From Cryptomeria japonica (taxonomy: Eukaryota; Streptophyta; Pinopsida; Cupressales; Cupressaceae): 64,000 bases of DNA. The translations under genes were made by a program, and so were the position numbers. A model generated the notes under the pieces. That model made no database searches and was not told the origin of the DNA. It saw only the letters and a list, made by a program, of their open reading frames with translations. Of the stretch, positions 1 to 13,015 are shown piece after piece (within the stretch, counting starts at the first letter, position 1; every line of letters begins with the position of its first letter). The stretch spans positions 261,392,425-261,456,424 of the forward strand of contig NC_081415.1 in assembly GCF_030272615.1 (NCBI RefSeq), in the 5' to 3' direction.

Positions 1-2300
1 GAACCTTAGTGATCCTTTCAACATCATTCATATGAAGAGGTTTATGTCTAGATCATGATAGTGTAGCCCACCCTTCAAAAATCTAAAAAATACAAAAAAA
101 AATGTCAATAAAAAAGTGAAATAATTTGTCCTATGGTGAAGAGTATTGTTGATGGCAACTTGGACAAGTACTTATGGTGAAAACTTGGAAACAAGTGCCA
201 TGTATAGAGGGCCTTGACATTATCCTTCAATTCCTCATTTCATTTCATCCTTCTCACTTTACATTCAGATCATTTGCATCTTTTCACCTCACATTTGCAT
301 TTCGTGCTCCTTTGACCTACAAAATGATCATTCATTTCCTCCCATCTCCATCTGCAGTTGTTATCTAGGTTTTCTTCTCATCGTTATGCATGGTAAAGTC
401 ATCCTACTATCACATTTCCTAAACTTTGTATAATCAGTTGTAGATACACATCTTTAGTGCTTCAACAATTGATTTATTTAGTCTTTTGTAGTTCACGTCT
501 CTTGGTCATTTCTAGCCATATCAATTTTAGGTAATCTTGTCATCTTAGGTCTTTGTAGGATGTATCCTTCCTCATATTAGACCAATCAATCCACATCCAT
601 TAGTTAGCCTTTGGCAAAAGATATTTGAGATACATGTTACTTCTTTTGACTTTTTGGGCCTTTTGTCCATCTTGGTCTTTAAGCTTCTTAGTGTTGTCTC
701 CTTATCATCACCACGATCCTTTGAATTATTGTGTGCAGTAATTGGTAATGCTAGGGGCACAATCTTTTTTTTTGTTTTTGCTTGCATGTGTTTGTGATTT
801 GTGTCCTATGTTGTTCCCTCATGAGATCTTGGTTGTCTCATGTTACATTGGGGCATATACCTTGCTTGTGGTTCTTCTAGCCTTGTTTACCTCAACGTTC
901 TCTATAATTCTATGAGAGATTAGCCAAACCTTTTCTATTTGTTGAGTTAGTCCATGCATTACTTGTGAATCACACCTTGGTTCTTTATACTCTAGTGCCT
1001 CGTCTACAATGTTAAATCAAAATAACTGCTCATTACATGGCAATATCTTTTTGAGGTGCTCATGCTCAAGCTCCCCCTCACATCATTCCACATCATCCTC
1101 TTTTCATATCCCATTCTACATCATATTCCTCTTATTATCTGTGACTAAGAGTGTGCACATTTGTCCTAAGTCTTTCAACTATCATTGACAAGGCTCTCAT
1201 TATGAGTGACTTTTTCAGTTCATTTCATTTATTCCATTCATAAAGTGTTGCATTTAATTTGAGTTCATCATCAATCATATTAATATTACATTTAGTATGC
1301 ATTCATTAGCATTCACATTAATTATCATGTGGTCTCACATTTAGTGTGCATTCATTATCATTCATTTCATTTTCCAATTAACACACCTTCATTAGGTTCA
1401 TTTCATTCACTTTTAGTCTTGCATTTTCCTACGCATTCCTTTTATTCATTTTTGTTTGGCATTCATAGTCCACTCATTAGATACCTTTTATCCATATAGT
1501 TTGCATTAATACATCCGTTAAATTCATTTCATTTAGGGGACATAATATAGGCTTATTAGTCTATGTTATTTTAGGTTAATTTCATTTAGTTTCATTTATT
1601 CCATTAGGTTTTATTAATCTTATGGAATTGCATTTAGGTGCATTGTTACGTTATGACATCATATAATCATTCTACATTAATCATCATAGATCATGCATAC
1701 ATCATTATCCACATAGGCCATCCATAACATGTGCATCACATATTAACATCCATACATCATCATAGACATCATGTCATATATGGTATATAGATCAATACCA
1801 TAATTTTATGCATATAAAACATTAATAAATGACTCACATGTAAATCATCACATCTTGCATCGCCCACATTAGTCACATATTCATAATCACATTGCATAAA
1901 ACCATTTTCATGATCATCATGTCCTCACATCCTACATCAGTTGCATCAATAATAACACATCATATCCATAAATGCATCATATATCGTCGCATCCTACATC
2001 ACAAAGTTCAACACATGCATATATGAGCATCCATGATAATCACATAAGCATAACACATCATGTATTGGTTGCCACCAATAGTCTATCATATATCAATGTC
2101 TAAAAAATGTCTAAAAAATATGCAATGTCCATCAAGTCCAAAAGAATCATGTATACATAAGAATCATTTGTAGCATAATCATTTGTATACACATGAGCTC
2201 AAAAAGTCACTAGAAAATTTAATCTTATCCAGCTCTCTTATGAAGCCTCCCATGATCCCTCCTCTATCTCAAACAGTACTTATGCTATGGGAGTATCTCC
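1..2300. other. AT-rich intergenic DNA, no gene seen
   Basis: AT-rich sequence with many CAT/TCATTT motifs, especially at 1200-2200. I see no conserved protein motif, LTR boundary or RNA gene on either strand. The short open frames here are not supported. Confidence 0.6.
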
Positions 2301-2554
2301 CCCTGTACCATGTCCTTTGAAGATACCTATACATCTGTTTGTGGTGGCACTTGTGGCATGGAAGTATCCTCCCCCAGTGCTCTACCCTCCCCCGAATCAC
2401 CTATACCCTTAGACTCATATCCCTATCCTTTATCGAAATCAACTCCTGCACTCTCTATCCCAACTCTCAACCACCTTTCCCCATCCCATATTGACCCACC
2501 ACCTCTCCCTATTAAGTCACTATCATTCCCAATCTAGTCAACCCCATGCTAAGT

Positions 2555-3607
2555 CTAGTTGGTACATAGGAGGCACCATTGCTGATCCTGACCTATGCTA
2601 AGAGGAGTTGTTCCTCTCTGAGTGCCTATTGTTCTAGAAGGAGCCCGCACTCCTGTATCAACCACCAATGTGCATGGAAGACCCAGTCTTGCTAGATGAT
2701 CCACTTCATGAGCTAGAGCGGGTGTATCTCTTAGATGGTGCATATACTTGTCCACCAACATTGTCGCCTCGTACATTTCCCTATACCATGTGGCCTCTGC
2801 CATAAGGGCCCCAACTAATTAAATTGTTGTTGTATCTATGATAACTATTGTTATATCTGTAGGATCTACTACTACACCACTCCTTCCAAAGCCCCCTCAC
2901 CAAGCCCACCACCACCCCTCCTTGCATCATCCCTCTCCCTCCAAGCCTCATCTCTCTCTACTCATCCTCTCCCCCTCTGTTGTTCCCCTATTTCTAGCCA
3001 ACTCTAATGTATCCCTGGTTGATTGTAGATTGTCTCTCTCTACCCTTGCCTTGTCCCTCCTCACCACTATTGTGGCTAGCTCTATCCTAAGCCCATCTCT
3101 CTCTATTCTGAGCTCATCCCTCTCTATCCTCACCCCCTCATATAATCCCTCTAAGTAGCATAGAGATGTCTCTAACTCACAAGTCCTCTCTCATTGAGAA
3201 TCCCCTTGTGTTGAACTCTCCTCCTGCCTATGTGCTCACTCTAACTGCTTAGTAAGACCCTCAATGTGTCACTGTTAGTGCTCAATATCCTTGGCATGTT
3301 GTGCAACTTACTCTATCTCCATTCCCATCCTCTATCTTTCCTTGCTCCTCCTCGGTGGCATGATTATTGATACCACCACTAGCCTCTACTTCTTTGCTCT
3401 CCTTTGTTGTCTCCCCGACCTCTCCTCTCCTACCAACTCATCAAAATTCATGGCCTTGACTACTCGCATACCACCCTTGAGTCGTGTGTCCTTCTCGACC
3501 TCTTCCTCCTCATCTGATACCTCCACCTCTACCTCCTCAATTGCCTCCATTGTCTCCCCTCCCCTCCCATAACCAAGTAGTAATAATCTACCTCCCCTCT
3601 CTCTCAT
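2555..3607 (-). pseudogene. Decayed coiled-coil ORF, probably transposon-derived
   Basis: On the minus strand one frame carries three open pieces (3607-3386, 3133-2948, 2803-2555), separated by stops but all in register. In order they read as an acidic stretch (VEVEVSDEEEEVEK), a charged heptad-like coiled coil (repeats of RIERDEL/RIERDGL) and a tail starting MAEATWYREMYEATMLVDKY. The preserved register over about 350 codons argues for one decayed ORF rather than chance frames. Further upstream on the same strand (4540-3780) other frames give fragments such as RYAWGTLVHRALQGDAYNTL that faintly recall plant-mobile-domain proteins. I cannot establish that link. The plus-strand Ser/Pro-rich frames over the same interval are shadows. 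Function unknown; likely part of an old transposon. Confidence 0.45.
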
Positions 3608-4563
3608 CCCCTATCCTCGAACTACTAGTCTCCTCTATACTACCAGTGGAGTTAATCCTAATGGTACCACTAATGGCTTATGATCTCTCCACCACCGAGC
3701 ATACTTTTTTATCACCCCTAGATCATCCACACTACCCACTGGATCCCATATCACATCCTCCATCTTCGTCCACTCCTCCCTAGCCGCCTGTCAGTCTACC
3801 ACACTCTCGCACACCCCACCCTTGTGTCTCAGTCATGCAACCCTGTGCAACGACCCAAGAATGTCCTATGTGATGCCAAACTACTAAAGACCCTAATTTG
3901 GCTTGTAACACTCTATCACAAAGTCCCTTTGTCCAATGATGTATGTATGAGTGGTCATGAACGGGATATGCATATGATCCTCCAACCACTTAGCTATGCC
4001 TCTATAGGGGCGTCATACCACACTCCCCTCAATCAACTAATCCAACATCAATCACTAGTAATTTGCCCCATGTACCCCAACATATCTCCATGGTCCCCGC
4101 CAACTATATACAATTGGCTCATCATTAGCTCTATCCCTCCTCTCGACAATTGGGTGTGTAAGCATGATGTTATCTAGGCCCATACCTACAACAAGATCCT
4201 GCACCCTATGTTGCTACCCCATGATAACGTATTATATGCATCTCCTTGTAGAGCTCTGTGTACAAGTGTCCCCCATGCATACCGTCTCCTCCAATCGACC
4301 ATGTCTACCATGATCTGCAATATCCCAAATGATAATAATCTCTCTCTTTTGTCTAGGATTAGGAATCCACTTGCTAGGGCACCAATATATAAATAAAAGT
4401 ATCAATCAAGCACCATTGCTTCATACGCCTCTACTAGTACAAATTGCTCCTTATGCAAGGGCATATTTATCTGTCTCAGTAGCATTTGTAGGGTTGTTGC
4501 ATGCCCAATGTCTCGCATCACTACCCTCAACCCCCTAATCAAGAGTTGCAATATATAGTAGAT

Positions 4564-5960
4564 TGATGGTATGATGAAAGAACAAGGATTTGGTCAACTA
4601 TTGAGAGGGGGGCTAAATCAGTAGATAGAAAAACTGATAAACTTTCCTCAATCTCTCAAAGTAAACTTAGAACTATCAATGCAATATCTCTGTCAAGATA
4701 AAAATTGTCAAGCTAAACCGATTAACTGTTACAACAGATAACAGTAGACAACTTGAAACTCATAACCATTCAAATACTATTATTGACATAAGTAAAACTT
4801 CATATTGTTTTCGGTTATCATGACTTATCAAATTGGATTAAGTAGTTAAAATAATCGACCATAAAAACATAACCACAAAAACATTCACCACTTGACACAT
4901 TATTTTTGATGTGGAAACCCAAAATGGGAAAAACCACGGTGAGATGAGACTCACAAGATAACTATCTAAACTCTTCTGAAGTTCACCATGTTATGAGCCA
5001 AGCCTATTAAAGCTTTTACAAAAAGTCTTGTTAAGAACTAATCCTGTTAGGAACCACTTGATTAAGGGATTGACTATAATGCCTTGTTAGAAGCAATACC
5101 CTGTGAGGAATAACCTTTGTAAAGGATTTAGAATCCAAGCTAATGGATCACCTTGTTAGAGGATTTGAATAACACCAATCTTGTTAGAGTTTATCCGGTT
5201 AGGGGATTTAACTGCTATAATTGTTAGAAAACAAGAGGAGTTTGTTGATCTGTTTGAATAGTAGTTCACTTGCTTGTTCAAATCCTTTTCATGCTTTTAT
5301 TTACCTTTACTCAAATTGCAGATACATCATCTAGTTTGGCAACAACACACTCAATTAATTTTTGCCAACACACTCAAACTAAACAACTCATCAACCTTAT
5401 AAACAAACAAACTAGGTCGATAACACAACAAAAACCTAATTCTCTCATAGAGATTACAAACAAGTCGGTTCAAGTATGACCGTTGGATTACATAACAATC
5501 TCTACACATCATTCACGAAAGCCTTGACCGCTCCTTGATCTTTGCTTCATCAAACTTAGTAACTCATCACACATTTTGCATTACATGCAGTATACTTGCT
5601 CATTCCCAAGACAAAAAAAACATTACCTCAACACGCCAAAATCACTTTGAAACTCTCTTCATACAATATGCATGTGTCATAATCATTACCGCTCATCATC
5701 AAATCATAAACCAATATAACAAATTCACCAAACTTAATCAATTAGGGTTTATCAAAACAATAGGTAGGGTTTACCGATTCAACTCTCCAATACTTAGCAA
5801 TACCGATTCACTACAAAAACTTACCTACTGGTTACAGTTTCCTTTCACTAGCTCTTCCTACCAATTACAAAACAACATTATACCAATAACATTACCAGTT
5901 TAATTGACATCAATGACAACATAACAAATCATTAATGCAATCTTCATGCAAATGCCAACA
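4564..5960 (-). mobile_element. Solo LTR with 5 bp target-site duplication
   Basis: A 1397 bp unit bounded by TG (4564) and CA (5960) and flanked by TAGAT at 4559-4563 and 5961-5965. No internal coding region is attached, so it is most simply a solo LTR left by LTR-LTR recombination. Read on the minus strand it begins TGTTGGCATTTGCATG and soon contains TGTCATTGATGTCAA, a start familiar from plant copia-type LTRs (recognition from memory). Its high-coordinate-to-low organisation, with a gagaggggggctaaatcag tract near 4600 and many tgttag repeats, resembles the LTR of the 46521-62714 element. The two are probably distant relatives. Confidence 0.8.
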
Positions 5961-5965
5961 TAGAT

Positions 5966-7315
5966 GTCCTTTGTTGTGACCATGATATCTCTGAATTCGA
6001 AGTGAAATGTGGTCTTATCAAATTGTCATCTCTCAATAAGTGTTGTCAATAATCCTGTGTGGGACCAAAGATAGGACATCTTAGCCAAGTATCGCAACCT
6101 GATCTAGTTTATGATCTCCCATTAAGCATCTCCAAAGTAATCTATTAGCCTCAATAGTGTAGATCTTGGTTGTCACACCTCCAGTATGTCTATACTCCAC
6201 TACACACGCCTGAACCCATGCCAAATATTCTTCTAAGTCCATCCTAAGATTTCTTCTCAATCATTTTATCTTTCTTCACAATCTCGCTTGTCCTTGTTGT
6301 AGACTTGTTGAACCACATCCCAACTCTAGCAAGAACATTGCTCCCGCCAAACTAACCAATAGTCTTGTTGGTACATGTAGTTGACTTGCTAAACCCCTTT
6401 TCTAATCTAGTGAAATCCTAGATCCCACTAGTCTACACAAGAGTCTCACCAGTCTTTACCCATCTCGCTAATCCTTTCATTTAGTGTACGGCGAGATCAT
6501 CACTCTCACCAAACCTAGGGTGATTATGTTAATCCTATCCCTTCCATTTCCTAAGCTGGCAAGGATGTTGGTCTCGTTGATCCTTTCTACCTCCTACCCT
6601 TTACCCAACGAGATCTGATCCTGCCAATCCTCTAACGATCTCACCTATTCGTCCCATTAATCTAAACTTACCTCAAGTTTGGTGGGTTACATTCTTGCCT
6701 ATCCATAGGCGATCCCATCGAATGCAATCTGGTGTGATTGCCAAAATTAAAATTAATAAATTAATAAATGCAATAAAAAAGTGGTATAAGGTACAATTTC
6801 TCAACACATACCTATAGATCTGGCTTCCTACAACGTTGTAACGCTTGAACAACATCCACACGATGCCTCAGTTGTCCACTAGCACCCATTTTCTCTCACT
6901 ATAAATGCTTTGGGTTTTCTCTCAATTTTTAACTCTATGGGTGCAAATGAGGGGTAAATTTTGAACTTCCTTTTATATAGAGCCACCTAAAACCTTAATT
7001 TGTTCGACATTTCCTTTTAAGATGTCTATTTTTCATCCTATTTTCTCCTATGATCTCCATTTTTTGTCCCAATTTCTTCAATATGCTCCATTTCTTTCTC
7101 TCTTTCTATAACATTTCTCCATTTACCTTCATCTTTCTCACCCTATTTCCTATGGAGACGTTGTTCGTGCCCTTGTTTCTATCCTTCCTCTTTAGGGGGC
7201 ATCACCTATCCCTACTAGTTCAACTAATGTATTCTTTGATCTGGGGCATGCTTATGTTCAAAGTTTTTCACATTGTTAACATCTTAATTTTCGTCATTTT
7301 GAAGAGGGAAAAAAT
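5966..7315. other. Anonymous sequence, possible internal remnant of a Tat-type element
   Basis: No protein domain recognised. The last 130 bases contain a ttagggggcatc tract (about 7193) and then gaagagggaaaaaa directly before 7316. These look like the polypurine tracts preceding a 3' LTR, so the right part may be the tail of a truncated plus-strand retrotransposon. The frame at 7050-7319 is hydrophobic but unconvincing. Confidence 0.35.
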
Positions 7316-8569
7316 GTAGACACTTAAATTTGACCATTAATATTCGATCAAATTAGTTGTCATAATCCCTTCCCTTCTATAGTCCAGTTACTAATAAAAA
7401 AAAATATTTTTAATTTAACTCCACTTCCTCTATTGTCCTATGTATAATTAATTTATCTATTGTCCTCGATCACATTTAATTAAATAAAATCCAACATTTA
7501 TTTAATCAAATATTTATCACCCTTTCCTCCAATTTTAAATTAAATTTAATTGAAAAAATCCCCTTTTCTTCATCCACTTGCATTCTCATATATATCTCAC
7601 TTGTATCACTAAACTAAATCTTAATCCACTTATTAAATTAAATAAATCTCCTTATTTATTTTATTTAATCCCTTTCCTCCTAATTGAAATTAGAATCTAA
7701 TTTTTAATTTCCCCACTGCTTCTTTCTCCAAGTGTCTCATCCTCCACCATTTCCCACTTGCACTCTAATCCATGATTATTCTTCTAATCATATGCACATT
7801 CCTAAAATCAATCTCCAAAGTCAACCCATGTCCACCTCAACTATAAATTCCAAGTACCTTTGGAAAGGACCCACATGGGTCTCTTTCCCCTTTGCCCCCT
7901 CCAAGGAATTAAAAATCCCTATATTCCCTTCTTCAAGGTAACGTTGAGTGTGGAGACAAGAAATGTCTCAATGAAAAGTCTTCCTTTCACCATTTCCCAT
8001 TGGCACTCTAACCCATGATTATTCTTCTAATCATATGCACATTCCTAAAATCATTCTCCAAAGTCAACCCATGTCCACCTCAACTGTAAATTCCAAGTAC
8101 TTTTGGAAAGGACCCACATGGGTCTCTTTCCCCTTTGCCCCCTCCAAGGAATTAAAAATCCCTGTATTCCCTTCTTCAAGGTAACATTGAGTGTGGAGAC
8201 AACAAATGTCTCAATGAAAAGTCTTCCTTTCACTCCATTCATCACTTCTCACAATCCTCTATCTCCTCTATACCTCTCCTAAGTTGGCATTTGTCAACTT
8301 CTCATTGAGTGTGAGAACCTAATCATCCTCCACCATTGATCTCCATCTTTTAATCTCAATCCTCCATTTCATCTCTCACACACTTAACCAAAACTTCCAA
8401 TTCATTCTCTCATTATGCAACATTCAAGCAAGCAAGAGGGGAATTGGAGAGCTCATGCCATTTTGAAGAATCATTGCTATCACTACCTTTTACATGTCAT
8501 CACCTTCATCCTTCCAACCTTCATAGCTTGAACACTCTTACTAGTATGTTGTCAAATTTGTGAGCACAC
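7316..8569 (+). mobile_element. Probable 3' LTR of a truncated Tat-like retrotransposon
   Basis: Begins TGTAGACACTTAAATTTGACC-like sequence right after a purine tract (gaagagggaaaaaa), the arrangement seen at a polypurine tract/3' LTR junction. The body has the CAT/TCA-rich leader-like stretch (8300-8560) also seen in the LTRs of the 48719-57193 element. The right end is uncertain: gagcacaca near 8569 is a candidate, but no partner LTR or target duplication is visible. Confidence 0.35.
7745..8230. repeat. 243 bp tandem duplication, two copies
   Basis: The unit starting caccatttccca at 7745 is repeated from 7988 with only a few substitutions. The conserved segment includes aaaggacccacatgggtc and ttgagtgtggagacaa. 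The two copies create paired shadow ORFs (7732-7941 plus and 8051-8245 minus) that should not be read as genes. Confidence 0.9.
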
Positions 8570-8594
8570 ATACAATTCATCAACAAAGGACACC

Positions 8595-9243
8595 GTTACA
8601 AGTGTGGTTGTCGTTGCACCAAAAGATCAACCTATTAATGCCCGATACAGCCACTAGACTTTTAAAATTCACAGAAGGTGGTTAAGCCATGTCACAAACC
8701 CAAGCGTTGCATTGCACAACACAAGGAGACCAAGGATGCACACCTTGCAACAACCCTCCCCCCTCCCCACAAGCGCAAGTGAGGGTTTGAACCTTTGACC
8801 AAGCTTTGATACCACTTGTTACAAGTGTGGTTGTCGTTGCACCAAAAGATCAACCTATTAATGCCTGATGCAACCACTAGACTTACAAAATTAACAGGAG
8901 GCGATTAAGTCATTCACAAAGTCGAGCATTGCATTGCACAACACAAAGAGACCAAGGGTGCACACCTTGCAAAAATCCCCCCAATGCAAGCGAGGGGTTT
9001 GAATCTATGACCAATCTTTGATACCACTTGTTACAAGTGTGGTTGTCATTGCACCAAAATATCAACCTATTAATGCTCGATACAACCACTAGACTTATAG
9101 AATCCGCAGGAAGTGGTTAAGCCATTCACAAACTCCAGCACTGCATTGCACAGCACAAGGAGACCAAGGGCACACACCTTGCAACAATCCCCCCAACGCA
9201 AGCGAGGGGTTTGAACCTGTGACCAAGCTTTGATACCACTTGT
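8595..9243 (-). repeat. Three tandem ~212-223 bp units with PBS-like and B-box-like motifs
   Basis: Copies begin gttacaagtgtggttgtc at 8595, 8818 and 9030, and the last ends near 9242. On the minus strand each unit boundary reads ACAAGTGGTATCAAAGC, close to the tRNA-iMet-type primer-binding motif, followed about 10 bases on by GGTTCAAACCC (best in copy 3), which resembles a tRNA-type RNA polymerase III B box. The unit could derive from a tRNA-related SINE or a terminal-repeat miniature element that was then tandemly amplified. No protein is encoded. Copies differ by scattered substitutions and a small indel in a C-rich stretch in copy 1. Confidence 0.75.
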
Positions 9244-9932
9244 CAAACTTAAAAAAATGAGTTGTTACCAGGGGGTGTCAGCAGGCCTTCATTGGATTGC
9301 TCCTCCTCCACCAGTTCGTTATCTCCTTCCATAAGGGCACAGTAGTTAGCACTCGTTCAACTATGAGCAGGAATGTATAGAGATATTGATCCTCCCTCCT
9401 CATTTCACTATCTCGCTACTCAATCGAGTTCAACTAGATTAGAGCATCTATTCTAGAAACCTGTAGCCTAGAGCTCAACAGCGTGTCATCCTACCTATAC
9501 TTGGAAGGAAGGAGCTCAACAATAATCATTCAAATTCTTCAAAATATGAAAATTCAATTTAAAATGTACAATTTTATTTTTAAGACAAAAATAATCATTC
9601 AAATTCAAGTTGAAATATGATGATAATAACTATTTATACTCTATATTCAATTTAAAATATGTAATTTCATTCTTTTACATAAATACAAGAAGGAAGTGGG
9701 GTAAATTAATCAAACAAATATTACAATTCCACTAAACTAAAAAAACTGTGTTATAAAAAATAAGTGGTTTTTATGAAAAAAGTAGACCATGCACATGTTA
9801 ATAAAATTCAAATGTTTTTAATATTGTTATTTATTTTCTACATACAAATAAATGTGAGAATATTATAATACACTCACATTATCTCTTGATTGAACACACA
9901 CATACAACAAAAGAAATGTCAAATCTTGATTG

Positions 9933-9933
<1 letters not shown>
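9244..9933. other. Anonymous sequence, no gene seen
   Basis: The first half has moderate GC and the rest is AT-rich. I recognise no domain, repeat boundary or RNA gene. Confidence 0.5.
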
Positions 9934-9970
<37 letters not shown>

Positions 9971-10308
9971 ATACGAAAGGAAATATCATTTTTTCAGCAC
10001 ATAACTGATACAAAAGTGAATACACAATTAGTTTAAAAACATAAAAAGTAATTGTGTGCGTTGACACATTCACACACACAAAGCTAAAGTGAATTACAAA
10101 ATTTAAACACATAAAATATACTCCACATAAATTGACTTTCGAAGTTTATTTAAATAGACACACATAAGTGTCCTTGCTAAATTTTATTCAAACACAAATG
10201 CATATAAAAAAATTGAATGTTGATGCTAAATACACACACATAATGCTAATTATACTTGACACAAAGTATAACCACAAACAAAATAAAAAATAGTTCAAAC
10301 ATGCTACG

Positions 10309-10355
<47 letters not shown>

Positions 10356-10700
10356 ATACGAAGGGAAATATCATTTTTTTAACACATAATTGACACAAAA
10401 GTGAATACAAAATTAGTTTAAAAACATAAAAGTGATTGTGTGTGTGTTGACACTTTCACACACACAAAGCTAAAGTGAGTTACAAAATTTAAGCACATAA
10501 ATATACTCCACATAAATTGACTTTTGAAGTTTATTTAAACAAACACACACAAGTGTCCTTGCTAAATTTTATTCAAACACAAATGCATATACAAAAATTG
10601 AATGTTGAATTGATGCTAATTATACTTATAATGCTAATTATACTTGACACAAAGTATAACCACAAACAAAATAAAAACTAATTCAAACATGCTACGATAC
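9934..10700. repeat. ~385 bp tandem duplication containing (CA)n microsatellites
   Basis: A (CA)n tract at 9934-9969 followed by ccatacgaaaggaaatatca is repeated as a longer (CA)n tract at 10311-10354 followed by ccatacgaagggaaatatca. Both copies continue collinearly for about 350 bases, through cacacacaaagctaaagtga and gacacaaagtataaccac. The tract length differs between copies (36 versus 44 bases), as expected of microsatellite slippage after duplication. Confidence 0.85.
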
Positions 10701-12660
10701 AAAACACACATAACAAATACCAAAATTATATACTATCCAAAAGTGCAAACATACAACACATGGATATACACAAATTGAATTTTGATGCTAAATACACACA
10801 CAACGCTAAAATACAAAAACACACATATAACAAATACTGAATTTATATACCATCCAAAAGTGCAAACATACAATACATGGATTCTATTCAAACATAACAA
10901 AGTTAAAACAAATACAATAGACATATACATAAAGTGAATATATACTAAAGTTATAAAACAAAAACATGTTAAAGTCCAAACATAATGCACATTGGGTTTA
11001 ATTGAATATGACAAAGTTTAAAGACACACCACACAAAGTGAAAGCCAAATTTAGATCAAATACACACACAACACAAATTGAATGTCCAAAATAAATTTCA
11101 AACCCAGACACATAAACATAACACATGAAGTTTGTTTAAACATGACAACATTAAAACACACGCTCCACAGAGTAAATGTCAAAGTTAATTCAATGTGAAT
11201 GCCAAATTTCAAACATAGGCAAACTTAATTGCAATATTAACTTTAAAACACATACACACAATTCACATAAATGAATTTCAAGGTCACAACACATTGGCAT
11301 AAGTGAAAAAATAAACACATGCTATAGGTTGACCATGAAATAAACATGCAAACTTGTTTAAACATATGGAGTTTATTCAGACACATAAAATTTAAACATA
11401 TTTCACAAAAAGTTACTTGAACCACACAAACTAGAGAATTAAGTTTAAACATGCCAAGACACAAACAAACACACGCTAAGTGAACGCTAAAGTTTAAAGA
11501 AACCTCAAAACACACACACAAAATGAATGCTAAAGTTGAAAGATACTTCACACTAAAGTTAAAAAATGCAACATAATTTGTTTGTCAAAGTTTGAGAAAG
11601 TTCAAACATACTCAAACATGTTTAAGTATAAACAAAAATAAAACGATTCCCAAAGTTAAAACACATTTTACACAATATTCACTTCACACATAGCTTGTTC
11701 AAACACACACTTTCACGCATATACAAAATAACTACTAAATTTTAAACATACACAAAGCTAGTTCATACCTAGAGTTTTTTCAAGCATACCAAAATATAAT
11801 TAAACAAAAGTGATGGCATGCCTAATTTAAGCATGTCTCGCAAAAAAGTTACTTTAACCATACGTAAAGCAAACATGTCAAGGTACAAACACAGAGAATA
11901 TGAATAACAAAGTTCAAACATGCAACATAAGTGAATCTCAAAGTTAATAGAGTTACTTCAGCCACACACAAAGTAAACATGTTAAGTGCCAAAGTAAATT
12001 TAGTACAATCTTCATACAAAGTAAAATGAAATTTAAAGTTCAAATTATAAATTATAAGCAAAATGGTTGTAAAGACATTTTGCAAAAAGTTACTTTAATC
12101 GCACACAAAGTAAAAACTTAAGTTCACACATGTTATAAGTGAATGTCGAACTTAAGCTAACACATTTCAAACAATCTTCAACACTAAATTTCAAACATGC
12201 AAAATAAGTGAATGTCGAACTTAATACACTCTTCATACAAAGTGAAAGTAAAAGCAAAAACACAAAAGCATAGTTTGTTCATACACACACTTAAAACATA
12301 TACAACGTTAAAGTTTACCATACTCTTTACACATAGTGAATGTGAAAAGTTAAAACATGCTTCACACAAATTTTGTTCAATGTTCAAACGGATGCTTCAA
12401 TAATAATAAGTAAATCAAATGTTAAAGTACACACTTCACAAGTAGATGTTAAAGTGAACCACACTAAACAAAAAAGTTTGAAAGTCACTTTAAACATAAA
12501 ATTGGTATATGCCAAAGCTCAAATACACACTTCATATTAACAATAAATGTAATAAAAGTGAAAGCCAAAGTGTCAAAATTTGAACCTACACAACAAATAT
12601 CAAAATTGATCAAATATAAATTAATGCCAAACTTCAAAACCGTGCTTCAATAGACAACAA
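10701..12660. repeat. CA/AAAGTT-rich low-complexity block
   Basis: The plus strand is strongly depleted in G and built of imperfect words such as acacacaaagtt, aaacacat and ttcaaaca. An embedded duplication of about 118 bp is clear at 10720-10880 (two copies of atccaaaagtgcaaacatac). Minus-strand open frames here encode Cys/Val/Phe-rich strings that simply reflect TG-rich DNA. It is best read as a decayed microsatellite or minisatellite expansion, not genes. Confidence 0.7.
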
Positions 12661-12667
12661 GTAAAGC

Positions 12668-12955
12668 AATGTTCAAACACAATTACACTACAATTCTTAC
12701 AATGATATTAGAAAATATTATAATTCAAAGATATTGTAATACTTAAAAAATTAAGCTACACTCAAAAAGTCAATGTTCAAACACAATTACACTACAATTC
12801 TTATAATGATATTAGAAAATATTATAATTCAAGGATATTGTAATACTTAAAAAATTAAGCTACACTGAAAAAGTCAATATCATTAAATATTATATTTCAA
12901 GGATATTGTAATACTTAAAAAATTAAGCTACACTGAAAAAGTCATATCATTAAAT
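12668..12955. repeat. ~104 bp tandem repeat, two full copies and one partial
   Basis: aatgttcaaacacaattac starts copies at 12668 and 12772, with near-identical bodies ending ttaagctacact[c/g]aaaaagt. A third, 5'-shortened copy covers about 12876-12940. No coding potential. Confidence 0.9.
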
Positions 12956-13015
12956 ATGATGAAATAACAATTTTTAAAAATATTGAATTTTATGCAATAA
13001 AAAATAATATAAAAA

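Noticed and set aside
2838-3783. Ser/Pro/Leu-rich plus-strand frames
   Set aside because: They are antisense shadows of the minus-strand coiled-coil ORF in pyrimidine-rich DNA.
8595-9243. CRISPR-like array
   Set aside because: There are three ~212 bp near-identical units with no short repeat/spacer alternation, and the window is eukaryotic.
9879-12387. Minus-strand Cys/Val/Phe-rich open frames that look like small secreted cysteine-rich proteins
   Set aside because: They coincide with CA-rich microsatellite and low-complexity DNA. The Cys and Val codons come from TGT/GTG repeats, and there is no signal-peptide/mature-domain structure or start context.
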